The position numbers and the translations under genes are program-made. A stretch of DNA of 64,000 nt from Hypomyces perniciosus (taxonomy: Eukaryota > Ascomycota > Sordariomycetes > Hypocreales > Hypocreaceae), in assembly GCA_008477525.1 (NCBI GenBank), contig SPDT01000004.1:1178001-1242000 (forward strand), read 5' to 3'. Positions 34,162-45,462 of the stretch are shown here, piece after piece; the stretch's first letter is position 1; each line of letters opens with the position of its first letter. The notes beneath the pieces are model-generated. The model made no database searches. It had not been told where the DNA came from and saw only the letters and a program-made list of their open reading frames with translations.

Positions 34162-36714
34162 ATGTCTTTCTTCGGTTTCGACACCAGCCGTCATAATACG
34201 GCTGCGCCTGGTTTCTCCCAGGCGCACGACCCTTTCGCCAGTCTTTCTGGTCATTACGACGACGGTGGGGAGGCTCTCAACTTCGAAGACACCTACGATG
34301 GACTCGGAGACCAATTGGACGATGCCGACGATGCCTTCAATGACGACACTTTCGGTGGCGGCGATGGGCCCAGTACCACCGCCAAGGTCGGCAAGGACTT
34401 TGATTTCTTCGGTCAGACAGCCAAGGTTGTGGACGCCATTGAAGAGGAGCATCTTCGTTTCAATCGACAGCAGCCGACTGCGAGATCCAACGCCGCCGCA
34501 TATAGCCAGCCTGCGGGTACGTCGGCTGCGCCGACCTCGTACTATGGAGAGTCTATTCCGCAACCTATCCGCACAGGCTACGAGAAGTACAAGGAATCCG
34601 AGCCACTTCCGGACTTGAATGTCGACCAAAGCATCTGGGGCATAGCCCCATCCAAGACAGCAGCCTCTGCTGCAAGGTCTTCTGCTGTGCCTATGCCTAT
34701 GCCTATGCCTGTGCCTGTGCCTACGCTCGCACCTGCAACCCCGCCGGTGCTCTCAAGTAGTGTTGGTCGGAAAGTCATGAGCCTGGAGGAAGTGGAAGCC
34801 GCAATGCGCGCTCAGGTAAAACCATCGCCTCAACCGGCTTTCGCAGAAGCTGCCACGTATCAGCACGCTTCAACTGGCTATGGGCAGCAAGCATCGCCCC
34901 TTGTCCAGCATGGCCAGGTTCAGCCCGTCACCATCCTACAGCGACCTCAAAGCTTACAGCCCAAGCCTGCGGATTCTACAGCAAAGGTTCCAGGACAAGA
35001 TCAGTATCAGCACTTGCAACATCAACAAGTACCCGCAGTCCAACCCGTGCAGATCCTGCAGAACCCCAATCGCCTGTCAGGTGAATCTGCACGCATGGGA
35101 ACCTCCACTCATCATCTCCCACGCTCTACTGGATCTGTGCCCAGAATTCCCCCGCACGTGCACGCACATCCTCAGATGCCTCAGATGTCGGAGGAGGAAA
35201 AGGCGGCATTCTTGGATCAGGAGACAAAGCGAGCAAAGCGCAATCACAAAATCTGGCTGCTATCCAAGGATAACGGCGTGATGACCCCCCAAGACAAGAA
35301 CTTCATCACCCGGATCCAGCTTCAACAACTAGTCTCCGCAACAGGAAACCCCGTTGAGCAGGGATCTGACACATCTCTCTCTGAGGATTTCTATTACCAA
35401 GTGTATAGTCACATTCGAGCCGGTCAGCGCCAAAATCCCAGCCAACCCCTGAGCAATTTTGCTCAAACCTATCTTTTCCAGACTGGCGGTCGTCATGGCA
35501 ATATGCGCCGCCATGGACGGCCCGCGGAAAATCATATTCAGCGTATGGAACAGCAGGTGCAACGAGCTGTCGAAGCGGCCAAGAACAAGCCCAAGAATCC
35601 ACAGCTGGTGATTGCGGGTAGTTTGGGCAAAATATCCTTTAGCAATGCGAAGACTCCGAAACCACTGCTCAATATCAAGCGCACAGAGAGCGAACCCCAG
35701 CGCCCTGCCAATGGAAAGAAGGTGCCAACAGCTGCCAGTGGCCTCAACCGTAGGACCATCCTACGAAATGTGGAACAGGTTTATATCACGTTGATGAAGA
35801 TTGAAGATCATGTCCGACTTCTACCGCCCCCATTGACGAACCAGCCAAACGAGGAGTTGCAAGAGAAGCACAGGGAGTGGGCTGTCACGCTAGAGGCCCT
35901 CAATGGCAAACTTTGGGAGGAGTTGAAGGTTCATGAGCCTATTGGCGCCACAGTTCCTCATCCCTTTATCGCCTTCCTGTCCTGCGCCAAGGGAAAGAAG
36001 GCCGTCCCACGAATCTTCCCACACCTTGGCTTCGAACAGCGGACGACCATTTTGACCATGATCATCTACCATCTTGACCAGTTGGATGTGGTGCAAGGAG
36101 CAACTATCGCCAGTGACGAGACGACTCTGAATGCGAGAATGCGCGAGAATATTGACCTATTCATGTCGACTGTTATGCCATCTTTGATGCAGTACTTTAA
36201 TGATACGGGTCTCGACATTGTTGACGGTGTCCTCAATCTGATTGCGACGAACCTGAACGTGGACCTCATTGCTAAGACGAGAGTTGGAGTCTCAATGCTC
36301 ACATTGATTCTCAGCCGTGCCGTGTTGCTGAAACAGACGAATGCCGGAACTGCAGAGCAGTGGGAGAAGTGGTATGTGGTGTTTTACGGTTGAATCATTT
36401 ACTATTGCTAACATCTGAACAGGGATCAAACCTATGAAATTTTGTTTAGCAGGCTCGAGCCATCACTACCGTACATCTTCCCAGGCAGCATTAATGCCGG
36501 GTCAGATGTCCATATCTGGCAGCTCCTCGCTGCCATTGGTGTCAGCGCAAGTCACGACCAGCAGACTCGTCTTGTTCTTGCCATCAAGGACCGCGTCACC
36601 GGCACTATCGCTTTATCGAAGACGCTGCCGCCGGCCATGGCTGCCGAGCGATTGGGAAGCGTCAACCTGTTCCTGCACTCCATCGGGTTGGATGTGGACA
36701 TGCTGCAGTCGTAA
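34162..36714 (+). CDS. PAT1: mRNA decapping activator Pat1
   Basis: Two exons, 34162-36371 and 36423-36714 (51-bp intron with a GCTAAC branch site); 833 residues. Pat1 links deadenylated mRNA to decapping by binding Lsm1-7, Dhh1 and Dcp2 in the cytoplasm and P-bodies. The N-terminal MSFFGFDTSR and the acidic stretch GLGDQLDDADDAFNDDTF are typical. The Pro/Gln-rich middle has a short PMPMPMPVPVP repeat (34690-34725). The conserved C-terminal helical domain (residues ~500-833: RRTILRNVEQVYITLMKIED, KGKKAVPRIFPHL, GVSMLTLILSRAVLLK, SVNLFLHSIGLDVD) is the Lsm/Dcp2-binding fold. The second exon completes that domain. Confidence 0.94.
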
Positions 36715-37268
36715 AAGGGTGACGACAAAAGTCGATGAGACTACGCTTTGTTTTACTGCTTGGACGGGAGGTTTCTGGGCTACTTCTGGGCTTCTTTGTG
36801 CTACATATGCTATGGGAATCATCGGGGGGCTGGTTGGTTGGAGAAACATTATAAACAGAAATGTCGTGCTGGCAAGGGTCACTCTTGGGTGGGCGATAAG
36901 CCGGATATTATCGTTTTCTTCTCTTTGCCAGCTGTACTACTCACTCACTTTACGGTCGCAAGGAGGCGAGGAGATGAAGGAGAAAAGGCGTGGTCAATGT
37001 GATGCGGGCTTGCACATGGGGCTTTCACATGCCAAGGAGAGATGGGTGTGTTTCTTGCTGAACACAAAAGGGAATCCAAAACTGAGTTGGTAGTAGTTGT
37101 ATGACAGGGTGAACTGCAAAATTCAATACCAAATTTTAGCGCATGAAAGCTATGTATCCACGCCTTAGGTATTGTAAACCCAGTGAAACCGAATGCGCCG
37201 AACATGATGCAAAACGAAAAAAAAAAGATTCGAAGAGAATATTGAGGCCGTCCTTTACTTGTCCTACC
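36715..37268. other. Convergent intergenic region
   Basis: 3' flanks of PAT1 (+) and the Pol III subunit gene (-). An open frame runs through 36434-37093 but is a shadow of the PAT1 second exon extended into the 3' UTR. No gene was seen. Confidence 0.5.
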
Positions 37269-38508
37269 CTACGAGGCTCTCCCCCGGCCTCCTCTTCTTG
37301 AAGCCATAGCCGCAGCCGCACCACCTCTCGGTCTGCTTGTCGTCTCTGGTCTTGCTACAGCCTGAGGAGGCGGAGGGGGAGGAGCCGCGACAATTGGTTC
37401 TGGCTTGACTACTACTTGCACAGGCGGCAGAGGCTCTGGATCGGGTTTCTTGATACCGCTCACGGCTTCGAGGAATTCCTTGTCGCCCCATTTTGTGCCT
37501 AGCTTAGGAACCATTTCGTCAAGGTTCTTGTCCGCTGCGTCACCACCTTCCGCGGCGGCAGGGGTGGGTTCTTCGGCTTCTGCTTCGGCTTTTGGTCGGA
37601 GGAACAAGCTGTCGTTGTAGACGTCCCAGGCGGCCTCGTCGTTCTCGTCTGTGTAGCGCATCTTGCGCCATGGCTCGGTCTGGACGGCGCGAAGGCGGTC
37701 GCCCATGGTTTCAACGGCGACGCTCTCGCCATCGGCGGTGGTCTTGATGGTCATGTGGATAGCGCGGGCAGAAGATGCAGACGGCGCGGCGCCCTCTTTT
37801 GAGGCTGCGGCTGCGGATTGGCGCTCGAGTTGGGTGGCGGCATCGAGGTGGTGGAGTTGAGGGCGAAGGTGGACGAGGGAGGATACGGGAGTGAGATGAA
37901 GGTCCTCTGGAGGATGTTGTGTCAGTGAGTTACTTCAAAGAGAAAAGAGAAAGGAGAAGGGGAGTAAGGAGGGGGGACGTACTGCCTTGGAAAACGCCGA
38001 CCATGTATTGGACTTCGTCTGTGTCGGGATATTGACCTCCTAGTGTTTGCGTGGTGAGGACTTTGCCCTGTCTAACAGCCTCGTTCCAGTCGAGGGCTTC
38101 TTCGTCGTCCGTGTCTCCCTTCTTCCTTGGAGCGCGCTGCTGGACGGCGCCAAAGCCAAAGCCACCGGCCAAGCCATGACTTCCGCCGTTCTTCACAGCC
38201 ATAGAGTTCTGAAGCGTGCGACCCCAACGTGAGCCCTTTTCGCGGTCATACGCTGTGGTGTTGTCGAGTGGCATGTCGACCTCAACCATGCCAGAGCGCT
38301 CCTTGAGACGCAGCTCTGTAGGAGGAGGGCGCGGGGCATTGTCGGTGCGGTTTGGGTGCTGAAGGACGAGGAGACGGCGGCCGAGAGGGAGAGAAGGGTT
38401 GAGGAAGACTTGGTAGCTAGCGGTGATGGGATCGTCTTCGTCGTTGGGTTCATTGGATGGCGTGGTGTCGTCGATGATGTCCATGGGGTCTGCTTCTACC
38501 TTGGCCAT
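37269..38508 (-). CDS. RPC37: RNA polymerase III subunit Rpc37/RPC5 (Sin-like)
   Basis: Two exons on the minus strand, 37983-38508 and 37269-37906 (76-bp intron); 387 residues. Rpc37 dimerises with Rpc53 as a TFIIF-like module of Pol III for initiation, termination and reinitiation. Family features include DDPITASYQVFLNP, LLVLQHPNRTD, a dimerisation beta-domain (ERSGMVEVDMPLDNTTAYDR, SRWGRTLQNS), LTTQTLGGQYPD and YMVGVFQG before the intron. After it come HLTPVSSLVHLRPQLHHLD and EPWRKMRYTDENDEAAWDVYND. The tail is Pro-rich and ends in an RGG-like basic patch. The splice acceptor is one of two AGs 2 bp apart; the one used here keeps the frame. Confidence 0.85.
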
Positions 38509-38794
38509 TGTGTGTATCGGCAGGGCTCGATAGATTCGATAGATAGGTTATTTATGGAAAGGCGAATCAGCGAAGCTACTCGGAGTATCGTAGATCGAGT
38601 CGAGGTCTGTTGATCAACACAGAATGGTTTGTGTTTGTTTGACTCTTCTTGTATGCTGTTGTTGGTGGGTTGGATCCTGAAGGTGGGGTGGTTTGGAGAA
38701 ATTTCCTACACAGCTCTTATCGGAAATCCTTATCGGGATAGCGGACTACCTTGCTTCGTATAGCCACCTGTGAAACAATCAGACAGATGTCTAT

Positions 38795-41700
38795 TTACAA
38801 ATCTGGTCCTTGTTCTGAGAACTTCATCACAAACACACGACCAGACTTGCTGCCAACAGCGACCATCGATCCTGCCACAGCCGACTTTGAGCCTTCATAG
38901 TCTGGAGGGAGTCGGACCACAGGTTTACCATCCTTTAAAATCCATGTGCAGTTCCTGTTTATGCTATAGCCATGGAAGCTAGTGTGTTGCAAAGAAACGG
39001 TGCCAATAAAAGACTCCAGATTCAGATCCAGAACGCCAAGGTTAGTATAGAGACGAGTGTTCGCCATTGGGTCGAATGAAAGTCGATCAATCCGCGCGTC
39101 GATATCGAGCGTCTGGACACAGCTGCCTATAACTGTATCCCAGATATTAATTGTATAGGCTGATCCTGAGGCAAGCCACTGGCTATCTGCTGAGAAGGTG
39201 ACTGTTTTTACCCAATCTCTATGGCCCTTAAATGTCTGGAGACAGTCGCCTGTAGCTCTATCCCAGATCTTGACTGTCTTATCATACGATCCTGAGGCAA
39301 GCCATTGGCTATCTGCTGAGAAGGCGACTGATAATACTAGAAAGCCATGGCCCTCAAATGTCTGGAGGCAGCTGCCTATAGCTCTATCCCAGATCTTGAC
39401 TGTTTTATCATACGATCCTGAGGCGAGCCACTGGCTATCTGCTGAGAAGGCAATTGATGTCACTTCGCGGTCATGCTTGAGTGTATGGAGACAATCGCCT
39501 GTAGCTGTATTCCAGATCTTAACTGTGCTATCGGTTGATCCTGAGGCGAGCCACTGGCTATCTGCTGAGAAGGTGACTGCTTTTACCCAATTTCTATGGC
39601 CTTTAAATGTCTGAAGATAGCCGCCTATAGCTATATCCCAGATCTTGACTATCCCCTCTAATGATCCCGATGCAAGCCATTGGCTGTCTGCTGAGAAGGC
39701 GATTGCTGTCACTCTGCGGTCATGCTTGAGTGTATGGAGACAGCTGCATGTGGCTGTATTCCAAACTACAACTGTCCCATCTGATGATCCTAAGGCGAGC
39801 CGCTGGCTATCCGCTGAGAAGGCAATTGATGTCGCCTTGTAGCCATGCTTAACTGTCTGGAGACAGACGCCTGTGGCTATATTCCAGATCTTGACTGTAT
39901 CTTCTGATCCTGAGGCGAGCCGCGGGCCATCAGCTGAGAAGGCGACCGTCACCACTCCGTTGTCATCATCATACTCACTTGTCTGGACACAGCTGCCTGT
40001 AGCTGCATCCCAGATTTTAACTTTCTTGTCTGATACTGAAGCGAGCCACTGACCATCCACCGAGAAAACGACGGAAAACACTGGGCCACGATGCTCAAGC
40101 GTCTGGAGACAAGCATTCCAGTCCGCTTCCATAGTTGGCTTCAATATCACCCATTTCAGCTCTTGCTTCTCAAACAGACGTCTCACCAAACTATTGGTGG
40201 GGCTAAACAAGAGCGCTGACACGTAGACTTGCAATGGGGTAACCTCTATCACACCTTTGTGTGAAAGAATAAACCGAGACGCATCTTGGACTAAATCCAT
40301 TAATTGCGGGCTTTCTTCGCGTCCCTAAACTGTTTTAGCGAGCAGTCAAATGCAGCAAGTGAATCAAGACTCACTATGAGATTCCTGAGGTTCTGTATTG
40401 CTATTACTCCCTTCGGAAGGCATCGAAGGAGGCCGAGGGCCTCGAGCCAGTTGATGAACTTCTCTTTGAGGAAGATGTGGGTATTGCCGTTGTCCTGGAG
40501 AGCCTCTTCTATTGTTCCTCGATTGAAAGAATTCGAGTCATTGAGATGATGAGCCCAATATACGCATGAGTACGCTACTGTGGCCAAAGGGTCTGGGTTA
40601 GGTGTCCCGACCTTGTCGATGTGGACTCCAGGATTATGTAGGTTGTAGACATCGCGTCGAAGCGTCTCTGACACAACTATCAGTGATCGAGAAAATATCG
40701 TGCGGTGCACTCCTCCGATCCCAGATGGGAAAACCATGTTGAGTTGCTTTCCCATAAGGAAATCCTTGACTGACTGATGCACGAAGTAAATAACACCCTC
40801 TCGCAGGGTCAAGAGAGAACCGCAGGATGCGATAAGCACCGCCATGTCGTTTTCATCAATCTCAGGTAACTCGACCAAGCATCTTAGCTCCACCAAGGTG
40901 ATGGGGCGATATACGACCGAAATAATAGCTAAGATCTGTTTGCATATGTCTGCATCATATGAGTTGCAGATATCCTCCATCATCCTCTGATACAGAGGGT
41001 CAAGTCCTGGTGGGAACGATTTTAATTTAGTGCGTGTATGCCATTTCCGGACCTTGGAGTCTGCGAGCTCCTCACAGACCAAAGCCACCCAGAGAAACGT
41101 GTCGTTCGCATTAGAAAACAGGTACTGTTCGACGTATTCTCGGGTTTCTTCATCATAATTCTTTCTTTGCGCTAGGTACTGCACCTTGAAGCGGATGTAA
41201 GCTCGAACAGCGGCGGAGATAGAATCCTCATTCAGCTCGAGGCATATCCTGACGTTCTGTGCCGCATTATCGAGTCTCTCTTCAATGCTTGGCCAATTGC
41301 GACTGGATACGATCCACTTGGCGGGGCAACAGGAAGATGCCTGATCGATAAAGTCGAGAAGACGTGGAAGGTCTTCCACACACTCATCAAGAGCGTCAAT
41401 GATCAATACGGCATTTCCGAGGCCCGGATCCTTGAGCATTTTCTCAAGCATCTTGGACAGGGTGGTCCAGGCATTCCGACCTTCAAACACCTGCTTGCCC
41501 GCTTGATCGTACTTCTCTCGAACATGAGAGATGAGCGATGGCTGTTGAATGACGAGGCTGTAGATTAGTCCCCGCAGCACAGCAGTTGCATTCCTTAGTT
41601 CCGCAACAGTCGCCTGGCAAAAGAAGTAGGACAGGCGATGCCATTTGAGCTCCATCTCGTCAATAATGCCACATAGCAACATCGTCTTGCCCTTGCCAGG

Positions 41701-41991
41701 GTCTCCTTTGACCCAAAGCAGCCGGCACTGCGGATCTCCAAGCCATCTTTGGAAGTCATTATGGTCGAGGATCCAGTAGTACGAGTCTCGAAGCAGGCCG
41801 CCTTTAGTTTCCTGGATGCGTGTCTTTTCATCGCGAGGGTCCGTCGTGCGCAAATCTTTGAGGCATTTCTTATCCTCATCGCTTTCCAAAGATTGGTGGA
41901 TAACGACGTTGAGGGTTCCGCCTTCAGAGACACTGTTGCCTACCACGGCATTGCGGCCCTTGATTGGGCCGTGGAATGACATGTCACTCAT
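38795..41991 (-). CDS. NACHT-WD40 STAND receptor (fungal NLR)
   Basis: A two-exon gene on the minus strand, 40375-41991 and 38795-40324, with a 50-bp intron (GTGAGT...TTTAG); 1048 residues. Unspliced it looks like two ORFs meeting at TAATG, but splicing reads through (NLI|GREESPQLMDLVQDASRFIL) and joins the conserved linker of this family. A short Gly/Asn-rich N-terminus (1-35) precedes the NACHT domain: P-loop GDPGKGKT at 96-103, Walker B LIIDALDEC at 196-204, helical region to ~540. Eight WD40 repeats lie at about 615-945, each with FSADSQWLASGS and VKIWD/N cores, several nearly identical. Relatives such as HET-E mediate non-self recognition and cell death. No HET, HeLo or lipase effector domain is present, so the partner is unknown. 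Confidence in the fused model is high. Confidence 0.92.
39120..40090. repeat. Tandem WD40-coding repeats of about 126 bp
   Basis: Units recur every ~120-135 bp with the near-constant core gctatctgctgagaagg (seen near 39185, 39308, 39437, 39554, 39687, 39808, 39930). This is high DNA-level similarity between repeats inside the NLR gene, typical of recent duplication or gene conversion. Confidence 0.85.
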
Positions 41992-43431
41992 CTCGATCTT
42001 GTATGGTCAAAAGGACGATAAGATTGGCGAGACTGCACTTGTTCAAAGAGATAGGATCATATCGATGTTAAACATGTGTTTGGACATAGACTCTCTGTGT
42101 CTAACTTGAGCTGTGGGAGCCTGGAGATGCCATTGGGCCTTGGACTTGGAAGGCAGGTTTACCCCGCAAGGCAGGCACTCTAACCCGCTTATCAAATAAT
42201 ATTGCCTTCCATGCTCTATCATTGGGAGATACTCCGTATGATTCCTTTAAAGGAAATGCGACGATAATATACTCTGTACGAAGTAGAGAACTCTTGAATA
42301 TACAGAGTGAGTGCACTTTAGATATCATATGGACAATCCGACCCGCGATCGTTAAGCTACCGTTTGATGGGTACTAGTACTAATACTAGAATTACCTATC
42401 TTGGCAATTTGGAATCACTAGTACAAAAAGAAAAATACGGGGAGTGGATATGGGCTAAGGTACGAAGTAGCTGACGGACTACTGCTTCGTACGGATGCCA
42501 GATAATACCTAATACGGCGTGGCTTCACATCGTCCCGGTTAGCCGCCAAATAGATTCCTTTCCGTGGCTTTTCTTTCTTTTACAGCTCAGGTACGAGGGA
42601 TAAAGTACGGGGTACGAGGGATAAAGTACGGAGTACGAAGTAATAGGGAGAGAACTGCTTCAGCTTCAAGGTACTAGACCGGTTCTGGCCCGCCAAGTCT
42701 AAGGAACAAGACGTGACATGGATCCAGGCCAATCTTCAACAACTTCATTTCAAATCATGTCTTAGCGACTCACGTCTTTTTTCTGGGCTGCTCGGCATGC
42801 ACTGTCATTCCCCACTCACAAAAACCTCTCAGAGACCTGCAAATCTGTCAGAATTTATGTATAGACTATGAAGACTCTGCCATCACCATATACACAGCTC
42901 TCTGTCTCTCTGTCTCTCTCTCTCTCTCTCGCATGACCACACGCTAGTACTTGTGGCTGAGAAACACCTCGCATAGTCCATACAGACACTTGATAATAAT
43001 AGCGTACGCCCGCTCAACAAATCACAAATCCCAGCATCAAGAAAGCCGTTACGCGTCTGTGCAAGACGCTAAGTATCCAGGGGTAATGCTAGCCGCATTT
43101 CCACCATTCCTGTACTCGTACGTCAAAGTGGCGGAAAACAGACTGCTTTTCTCTCAGATCCGTCTGGTAGCCAAGATGCCGAGCCCGCCAATTAATACTT
43201 TGCTTGACAGCCAAGTGGCTTGTTCATATCAGACATACGAAGTACTAGTACTCTGTAGGATCCAAGATTCGCTTCTAATACTACCATCCTTTCCCTCCCC
43301 CCTTCGCCTCCTCTTATATTCTCTTATTGTAATGAGTAATATATGATTTCTCCGTCTTTCGTTTCTTACTCTGGTCGTTGGCTTCACTCCTTTGCCACGC
43401 TATTCTTGGATTATTTGTTGCGTTGGCCACT
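41992..43431. other. Long intergenic region with motif cluster
   Basis: Between the divergent NLR and glycosyltransferase-like genes. It holds several TACGAAGTA/TACGGAGTA motifs (42232-42239, 42276-42286, 42461-42496, 42591-42642, 43233-43256) and a CT microsatellite. No gene was seen. Confidence 0.5.
42898..42930. repeat. CT/GTCT microsatellite
   Basis: (CTCTCTGT)-type units followed by a (CT)n run, non-coding. Confidence 0.85.
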
Positions 43432-45462
43432 ATGTTGTTGAACATTCTGCTTGGCCGGGTACGGCGCAATCTCACCTTGGTTGGTGTGGCCTTTGTCTTC
43501 AGCACCCTCGCCTTGCTCCTATTCGCATCTGTAAGTCCCTATAATAGCGCCCATAAAATATGTCTCAGGATGTCTATACTAAACCCTTCCTCTTTCTTTT
43601 TTACAAACCAGGCCTTTCGAGAGCACACATCTGATATCTTGGCGCATCCATGGACAACGAAACTTACAGACCGACCGCCAGAGAAACCTGGCGCGAACAA
43701 CACAACTGCGCAGAGGAGGATCCATATTCTTCTCCCGGCTACACAGAGCAATGTCAACCTCTGCAAGACATTGCTTACAATGACGATCCTAGGCTACCCT
43801 AACCCCCATATCGTCGCCTGGCAAGACCACGATAAAGAGGGTGGTCTTATAGGTGGTGGTTCCCATTTTGCTAAAATCACGCGAACACTCGACTACATCA
43901 ACGACCCAGAGCGCCGTAAGCAGCCCGGTTTTGACGACGAGCTCGTATTCATGCTGGATGCGTATGATATCTGGTTTCAGCTACCTCTCGATATTCTCCT
44001 ATCTCGATATGATGGCATCTTAGCCGAGGAGAACGCCCGTGTGGCTCACAGGATGGGCCGCGCATATACCCGCGATGGCATCAGATCAAAAGTCGTCTTC
44101 GGTGCTGGGAAACGCTGTGCGCCAAACTTCGTTCATAGCGTCTCATGCTACCCCGTGCCGGAGTCGCCGCTGCCGGATGATGTTTATGGCGGTATCACGG
44201 ATACTGTTATAGGAACCAACATCTGGAGCAGCTTCCGCACGCGCTATCTCAACTCCGGCTACCTCATCGGGCCAATTGGCGAAATGCGCCATGTTCTAGA
44301 GAAAGCGAAGGAGAAGTTGGATCAGTGTGTCAACCGTAAGGGGGCTTCCTTCGATGACGGGACCGGAGGTTCGGACTTGTGCTACCGCGGAAGCGACCAG
44401 AGCGTGTTCGTCGAAATGTTTGGCGAACAAGAGTTCCACCGCGAGGTCATGCGCCGTCACCACCGCAACAGAGTGGACAACTGGCTTGACAAAATCGTCT
44501 CCGGTAGGCCTGGCTCAAAGCCTCCGCCTACCCAAATCATGAGTGCGCCAGTGCTAGATCGTCTAAACCCGGGGTTCATACATCAGTGGTTCAACTCGAC
44601 ATACCTCCCCGAGAAGCCTTATGAGTTTGGCATTGCGCTGGACTACTGGTCCCTCCTGGGCCATCAAACCTCCAATGCCTTGACTGACGCGCGGTATATC
44701 CGACATGACCGGCCCCTTAAGCCACAGGTTGGCAAGCCGGCGGACATTTTCCAGTGCAAAGCCAAGGCCCCCATGCCGAAGGATTTACCCAGAGGACAGC
44801 TGAATCTGCTAGTCCACAACGAACCCAACAGATGGGAGACAATGCCCCTATATACAGAGATATGTGTTGGCACCGTCCCAGTTATGATTCACCACAACTC
44901 AGTAGAGAAGCATCACCGCGAGAAACAATGGAGTCAGACATGGTGGGCCGGTCGGGCGAGGGCATTGTTCGAGGAGAGGCGCAAGGCGGGAGCACCACAG
45001 CTCAAGGATGGTATTCCAACGGACAAGGGCGAGGTGATGAAGTGGGAGGAGCTGTGTCCTGCCAGCGTGGAGCCGGAGCTGTTTAGAGATGTTAAGGAGG
45101 AGAAGCCTGGGAAGAAGCCTGAGAAGAAGCCTGAGAATCAGGCGCCGCCTCCGAATGCAGCTCCTCCTCCTCCTCCTCCTCCTCCAAACCAGCCTCCTCC
45201 AAATCAACCACCTCCAAATCAACCACCTCCAAATCAACCACCTCCAAATCAACCACCTCCAAATCAACCACCTCCAAATCAACCACCTCCAAATCAACCA
45301 CCTCCAAATCAGCCTCCTGCAAAGCAACCACCACCACCCAGCCAAGGACAGCCCCCAAATCAGGCACCACCTCCTAACAAACCACCCCCGACTCAGGAGC
45401 CTCCCTTGAGTCCACAGAATCACGGGCAACCGCCAAATCAAGAACAGCATCCTAAAAGATAG
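43432..45462 (+). CDS. Membrane-anchored glycosyltransferase-like protein with Pro/Asn repeat tail
   Basis: Two exons, 43432-43530 and 43612-45462 (81-bp intron, also open in frame); 649 residues. The ATG at 43432 opens on a basic segment and one helix (LTLVGVAFVFSTLALLLFAS), a type II signal anchor. The lumenal domain has RIHILLPATQSNVNLCKTLL, GSHFAKITRTLDYIND, the DxD-like VFMLDAYDIWFQLP, VVFGAGKRCAPN and YLNSGYLIGPIGEMRHVLE. This layout is like the glycosyltransferase domain of lysyl hydroxylase/procollagen glucosyltransferase-type enzymes, and is seen in uncharacterised fungal proteins. The C-terminal 110 residues are Pro/Asn/Gln-rich because of a 15-bp tandem repeat (NQPPP). Donor and acceptor are unknown. 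Confidence 0.8.
   Translation: MLLNILLGRVRRNLTLVGVAFVFSTLALLLFASVSPYNSAHKICLRMSILNPSSFFFTNQAFREHTSDILAHPWTTKLTDRPPEKPGANNTTAQRRIHILLPATQSNVNLCKTLLTMTILGYPNPHIVAWQDHDKEGGLIGGGSHFAKITRTLDYINDPERRKQPGFDDELVFMLDAYDIWFQLPLDILLSRYDGILAEENARVAHRMGRAYTRDGIRSKVVFGAGKRCAPNFVHSVSCYPVPESPLPDDVYGGITDTVIGTNIWSSFRTRYLNSGYLIGPIGEMRHVLEKAKEKLDQCVNRKGASFDDGTGGSDLCYRGSDQSVFVEMFGEQEFHREVMRRHHRNRVDNWLDKIVSGRPGSKPPPTQIMSAPVLDRLNPGFIHQWFNSTYLPEKPYEFGIALDYWSLLGHQTSNALTDARYIRHDRPLKPQVGKPADIFQCKAKAPMPKDLPRGQLNLLVHNEPNRWETMPLYTEICVGTVPVMIHHNSVEKHHREKQWSQTWWAGRARALFEERRKAGAPQLKDGIPTDKGEVMKWEELCPASVEPELFRDVKEEKPGKKPEKKPENQAPPPNAAPPPPPPPPNQPPPNQPPPNQPPPNQPPPNQPPPNQPPPNQPPPNQPPPNQPPAKQPPPPSQGQPPNQAPPPNKPPPTQEPPLSPQNHGQPPNQEQHPKR
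45196..45300 (+). repeat. 15-bp coding tandem repeat, 7 perfect copies
   Basis: CCTCCAAATCAACCA is repeated seven times without mismatch, with degenerate copies on both sides (45181-45195, 45301-45315). It encodes a PPNQP pentapeptide repeat in the glycosyltransferase-like protein. Perfect identity implies recent slippage, so copy number probably varies between strains. Confidence 0.95.

Noticed and set aside
36434..37093. 219-codon ORF downstream of PAT1
   Set aside because: It overlaps PAT1 exon 2 in another frame and runs into the 3' UTR without any recognised domain.
40300..41991. Stand-alone NACHT protein of 563 residues
   Set aside because: Its last 24 residues are intron and out-of-frame sequence; splicing gives the conserved linker and joins the WD40 part.
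45089..45409. Leu/Gln/Ile-repeat ORF overlapping the glycosyltransferase tail
   Set aside because: It is the tandem repeat read in another frame.
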